Positions 63,416 through 64,000 of a stretch of 64,000 nucleotides of DNA are shown one piece after another. The DNA comes from Streptomyces lacrimifluminis (GTDB taxonomy: Bacteria; Actinomycetota; Actinomycetes; Streptomycetales; Streptomycetaceae). Within the stretch, counting starts at the first letter, position 1; each line of letters begins with the position of its first letter. Under the pieces are notes generated by a model that worked only from the letters and a program-made list of their open reading frames with translations, was not told where the DNA came from and did not search any database. Location: positions 1 to 64,000 of the forward strand of contig NZ_BMMU01000001.1 in assembly GCF_014646095.1 (NCBI RefSeq). The letters run 5' to 3'. The position numbers were made by a program, and so were the translations under genes.

Positions 63416-63802
63416 GTGGGACGTACGAGAGTGTCCACCGTCGTGCTGGACGCGCGTGACGCGCACGAACTGGCCGGCTTCTACCGACGCCTCCTCGGCT
63501 ACGAGATCCGCAGCGAGGAACCCGACTGGGTCCTCATCGGCTCCCCGTCCGGCGCCGAGGGTGTCTCCCTCGCCTTCGAGACGGAACGCGCGTACGTCCC
63601 GCCTGTCTGGCCCACCCGCGCCCCCGGCGACCAGCAGATGATGCTCCACCTGGACATTGAGGTCGACGACCTGGAAGGGGAGACGGCGAGGGCGGTGTCG
63701 GAGGGCGCCCGGCTCGCCGACTACCAGCCGCAGGACGACGTACGCGTCCTGCTGGACCCGTCGGGCCACTCGTTCTGCCTGTGGACGCCCGCCGCGCCCT
63801 GA
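63416..63802 (+). CDS. Glyoxalase/VOC-fold protein
   Basis: 128 residues. One VOC half-barrel pair: VSTVVLDARDAHELAGFYRRLLG at the start and DVRVLLDPSGHSFCLW at the end, each given partly. A candidate metal His in MLHLDIEV and Asp-Pro-Ser-Gly-His near the C-terminus. May be a dioxygenase-like or binding protein. GTG at 63416 with GAGGGGGA upstream. Substrate unknown. Confidence 0.85.
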   Translation: MGRTRVSTVVLDARDAHELAGFYRRLLGYEIRSEEPDWVLIGSPSGAEGVSLAFETERAYVPPVWPTRAPGDQQMMLHLDIEVDDLEGETARAVSEGARLADYQPQDDVRVLLDPSGHSFCLWTPAAP

Positions 63803-63818
63803 ACGCCTGTGCCCCGTG

Positions 63819-64000
63819 TCATGGCGTGCGGGGCGGGGTCATGCGCGCCGGTTCCAGGCCTGGGGGCGGACTGTCGGGCCCCTCGGTCGGCTCCATGACC
63901 GCGTAGTCCGCGAAGACCCGGCGATAGCGCGTGTGCCGGGTCTCCTGAGTGTGTCTGCGCTGCCACTCCTCGACCTCCCCCGGCCCCGGCCACGTACCGG
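63819..64000 (-). CDS. 3' end of a gene cut by the window edge
   Basis: Minus-strand frame ending with TGA at 63819-63821 and open to the window end. The visible 60 residues include EEWQRRHTQETRHTRYRRVF, then ADYAVMEPTEGPDSPPPG and ARMTPPRTP. The sequence looks like a genuine helical C-terminus followed by a Pro-rich tail, with Streptomyces-like codon use; it converges on the VOC gene. No function can be given from this fragment. Confidence 0.6.
   Translation of the reverse strand, partial: GTWPGPGEVEEWQRRHTQETRHTRYRRVFADYAVMEPTEGPDSPPPGLEPARMTPPRTP

Overview
The window is high-GC actinobacterial DNA and almost certainly from the chromosome of a Streptomyces. The reasons are the strong third-position GC bias, frequent GTG/TTG starts, ATGA-coupled operons, and a run of genes whose order I recall from the central part of the S. 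coelicolor chromosome (about SCO4126 to SCO4168): a cmd-type membrane locus, the pst operon, csoR, ppk, mshD, a UshA-like 5'-nucleotidase, an MprAB-like two-component pair, an HtrA-like protease, a LacI regulator, glnR, a MoaD-like protein and a rhodanese pair. SCO numbers are quoted from memory and were not checked.

Layout. 0-8 kb: an acetyltransferase, then a six-gene minus-strand operon resembling a stripped type IV secretion or conjugation machine (pilin-like, VirB8/TcpC-like, VirB6-like, a VirB4 split into two proteins, and a VirD4-like protein without a P-loop). 8.4-18 kb: secreted enzymes and regulators (S53 peptidase; an XRE regulator, DUF397 and ATPase triad; a Uma2 protein; an S1 protease; a lytic transglycosylase-NlpC/P60 protein; a PAP2 phosphatase; a bicovalent-FAD oxidase). 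18-30.5 kb: phosphate block with a PHO box, pstSCAB, a DUF47-pit pair, csoR with its operator, a lipoprotein, and a Nudix-CHAD-ppk cluster. 30.7-38.4 kb: a YtrA-type GntR/ABC operon, mshD, a 5'-nucleotidase, a 42-residue Lys/Pro-rich peptide gene and an ABC exporter with a long Pro-Thr/Pro-Ala tail.

38.45-51.75 kb looks like an accessory insertion between conserved genes. It holds a response-regulator remnant, a pectate lyase-pectin methylesterase fusion, an AraC regulator, an alpha/beta hydrolase, and a complete FxSxx-COOH RiPP operon: fxsA (precursor ending F-Q-S-S-I), fxsB (radical SAM/SPASM maturase), an AAC(3)-family acetyltransferase, fxsC (TIR-like) and fxsT (MinD-like/TIR/NB-ARC/TPR). 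This operon is the most exciting content of the window. It is a known bioinformatic class, but this version carries an embedded acetyltransferase and a maturase whose C-terminal HExxH-type motif looks degenerate.

51.9-64 kb returns to conserved backbone: the two-component pair, HtrA-like protease, LacI regulator, glnR, hydrolase, MoaD-like protein, membrane protein, DUF2993 protein, a tiny Cys-containing leader peptide ahead of a thiosulfate sulfurtransferase and DUF1416 pair, a DUF3099 protein, a glyoxalase-fold protein, and the 3' end of one more gene cut by the window edge. No tRNA, rRNA, insertion sequence or CRISPR array was recognised.
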